Shown: positions 5,593-6,927 of the stretch, piece by piece
Layout of the letters: the number at the start of each line of letters is the position of its first letter
How positions within the stretch are numbered: the first letter of the stretch is position 1
NCBI GenBank assembly: GCA_964546375.1
Contig: CAZJJO010000097.1
Coordinates: 1-6,927, forward strand
Reading direction: 5' to 3'
DNA length: 6,927 nt
Source of the DNA: CAYVFM01 sp964546375
GTDB taxonomy: Bacteria; Gemmatimonadota; Gemmatimonadetes; Palauibacterales; Palauibacteraceae
Program-made: the position numbers and the translations under genes
The notes under the pieces: model-generated
What the model was told of the DNA's origin: nothing
Seen by the model: the letters and a program-made list of their open reading frames with translations, nothing else
Database searches by the model: none

Positions 5593-6927
5593 ATGCAGGA
5601 GACGATCCCTTCGGTGGCGCTGCGGGGCCTGGAGGCCTACCGGGTGCGGGTGGAGGTGGCCATCACCCGCGGCACGCCCATGATCCAGGTGGTGGGCCTG
5701 CCCGAGAGCGCCGTCCGGGAGGGCAAGGAGCGCATCCGGGCGGCGGCCCGGGGCCTCGGCCTGCGCGTGCCGGGGCTGAGGATCACCGTCAACCTGGCGC
5801 CGGCGGGGGTGCGCAAGGGCGGGGCGGCCTTCGACCTCCCCATCCTGGCCGGGATCCTGGCCGCCTGGGGCGACCTGCCGGCCGGCCGCTGCCGCCGCTG
5901 GGCGATGGTGGGGGAGCTGGGGCTGGACGGGAGCCTGCGGCCGGTCCGGGGCGCCCTGCCCATGGCCCTCCACGCCCGGTCCGAGGGCGACGTGGACGGG
6001 CTGATCCTGCCGCGGGACAACCTGCCCGAGGCCCGCCCCATCGTGGACTTCCCCGTGGTCGGGGCCGAGGGGCTCGACCAGGTGACCGCGTTCCTGCGGG
6101 AAGAGGAGGAGCTGCCCGGGCCGGCCGACGTCCCCGCCGCGGCGTCGTCCGGGGGAGGGGACGCTCCCGCGCCGGACCTGGCGGAGGTGGTCGGCCAGGA
6201 GCGGGTGAAGCGGGCGCTGGAGGTGGCCGCGGCCGGGGGGCACAACCTCCTGCTGCGCGGCGAGCCGGGCGCCGGCAAGACCATGCTGGCCCGCCGGCTG
6301 CCCGGGCTGCTGCCCGAGCTGTCGCTGGAGGAGGCGGTGGAGGTGACCGCCGTCCACAGCGTCGCCGGCCGCCTGCCGCCGGGGGTGGGGCTGATCGAGC
6401 GCCGCCCCTTCCGGGCCCCCCACCACACCGTGAGCCCGGCGGGGCTGGTGGGGGGCGGCTCGGTCCCGCGGCCCGGGGAGGCGTCGCTGGCCCACCGGGG
6501 CGTGCTCTTCATGGACGAGCTGCCCGAGTTCGGCCGGGCCAGCCTCGAGGCCCTCCGCCAGCCCATCGAGGAGGGGACGGTCACCCTGGTCCGGGCCCGC
6601 GCGTCGCTGACCTATCCGGCCCGATTCCACCTGGTGGCGGCCATGAACCCCTGTCCCTGCGGTCACCACACGGGCGGCGGCGAGCGATGCACCTGCACGC
6701 CGGCGATGATCCGCCGCTACGCGGGCCGGGTCAGCGGCCCCCTGCTGGACCGCATCGACCTGCACGTGGACGTGCCGGCGGTCCGCTGGCGCGAGCTGCG
6801 GGCGGGCCACCGGGGCGAGCCCTCGGCCCGGGTCCGGGACCGGGTGCGGGAGGCGAGGGCCCGGGCGGCCCGGCGGATCGCCCGGCTCCGGGGCGGCGGG
6901 GCCGCGCGGGGCAACGGGGGGGATCCG
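5593..6927 (+). CDS. comM: ComM/YifB Mg-chelatase-like AAA+ ATPase (3' end beyond the window)
   Basis: The frame is open for 445 codons to the window edge; the family is usually about 500 residues, so roughly 60 C-terminal residues are missing. ComM is a hexameric helicase that promotes branch migration and integration of incoming DNA during natural transformation, and is also found widely in species not known to transform. Domains in order: an N-terminal ChlI/Lon-like fold (about 17-145, with VVGLPESAVREGKERIRAA and RITVNLAPAGVRKGG), a linker, the Mg-chelatase AAA+ core (from about 187), and the start of the C-terminal domain. Walker A is GEPGAGKT (223-230), Walker B GVLFMDELPEF (303-313, D308 and E309), sensor 1 N352, a cysteine cluster CPCG...CTC (354-368) and the arginine motif GPLLDRIDL (382-390). 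An in-frame stop at 5569-5571 with no earlier start makes ATG 5593 the first choice, and its length matches the usual N-terminus. No Shine-Dalgarno precedes it. Nothing looks broken. Confidence 0.95.
   Translation, partial: MQETIPSVALRGLEAYRVRVEVAITRGTPMIQVVGLPESAVREGKERIRAAARGLGLRVPGLRITVNLAPAGVRKGGAAFDLPILAGILAAWGDLPAGRCRRWAMVGELGLDGSLRPVRGALPMALHARSEGDVDGLILPRDNLPEARPIVDFPVVGAEGLDQVTAFLREEEELPGPADVPAAASSGGGDAPAPDLAEVVGQERVKRALEVAAAGGHNLLLRGEPGAGKTMLARRLPGLLPELSLEEAVEVTAVHSVAGRLPPGVGLIERRPFRAPHHTVSPAGLVGGGSVPRPGEASLAHRGVLFMDELPEFGRASLEALRQPIEEGTVTLVRARASLTYPARFHLVAAMNPCPCGHHTGGGERCTCTPAMIRRYAGRVSGPLLDRIDLHVDVPAVRWRELRAGHRGEPSARVRDRVREARARAARRIARLRGGGAARGNGGDP

Noticed and set aside
5568..5600. 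ATG 5568 as an alternative start near comM
   Set aside because: It is 25 nt from ATG 5593 and therefore out of frame; its product is a low-complexity Arg/Gly/Pro shadow of comM.
5440..6810. A 456-codon minus-strand open frame opposite comM
   Set aside because: The plus strand encodes an intact, motif-complete ComM. The antisense product is low-complexity Arg/Gly/Pro/His with no recognisable domain.

Overview
The window is very GC-rich chromosomal DNA from a bacterium that I cannot place firmly. The periplasmic adaptor protein implies an envelope-spanning exporter, so a diderm is likely. The overall gene style would fit Gemmatimonadota or a similar high-GC phylum, but this is inference only. 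The sequence looks like a draft or metagenome scaffold, because a block of exactly 100 N is flanked on both sides by the same 55 bases.

Layout. The left 4 kb is a minus-strand gene series, read from right to left: a creatininase-superfamily protein (3266-4051), a secreted protein of unknown function (2536-3261, 4 nt downstream), a YIP1-type multi-pass membrane protein (1635-2539, overlapping its neighbour by 4 nt, interrupted by the gap), 216 nt without a gene (1419-1634, in which I see no convincing promoter or terminator), then a membrane-fusion/periplasmic adaptor of an efflux pump (12-1418). A GTGA overlap at the left edge suggests that another gene, plausibly the pump's ABC ATPase or permease, continues outside the window. 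The tight spacing of the first three genes suggests one transcript, driven by a candidate promoter at 4118-4146.

At 4052-4315 transcription diverges. The plus strand carries a membrane-anchored Gmad2-GerMN protein (4316-5239). The 353-nt stretch that follows (5240-5592) has no large gene. It holds two GC-rich hairpins, a strikingly AT-rich island with a good sigma-70-type promoter (5351-5378), a roughly 200-nt leader containing a hairpin and a possible 14-15 codon micro-ORF, and a second hairpin that ends one base before the next start codon. The rest is comM/yifB, a Mg-chelatase-like AAA+ helicase gene that runs off the right end (5593-6927).

How the genes work together: the adaptor and the putative next gene form an efflux module. 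The creatininase/secreted protein/YIP1 set is a likely operon of unknown purpose. The Gmad2-GerMN gene and comM look like independent units. I see no CRISPR array, transposase, tRNA or rRNA, and no convincing new multi-gene system. The most useful points are the repairable gap in the YIP1 gene, the altered metal-site motif in the creatininase-like protein, and the structured leader of comM.
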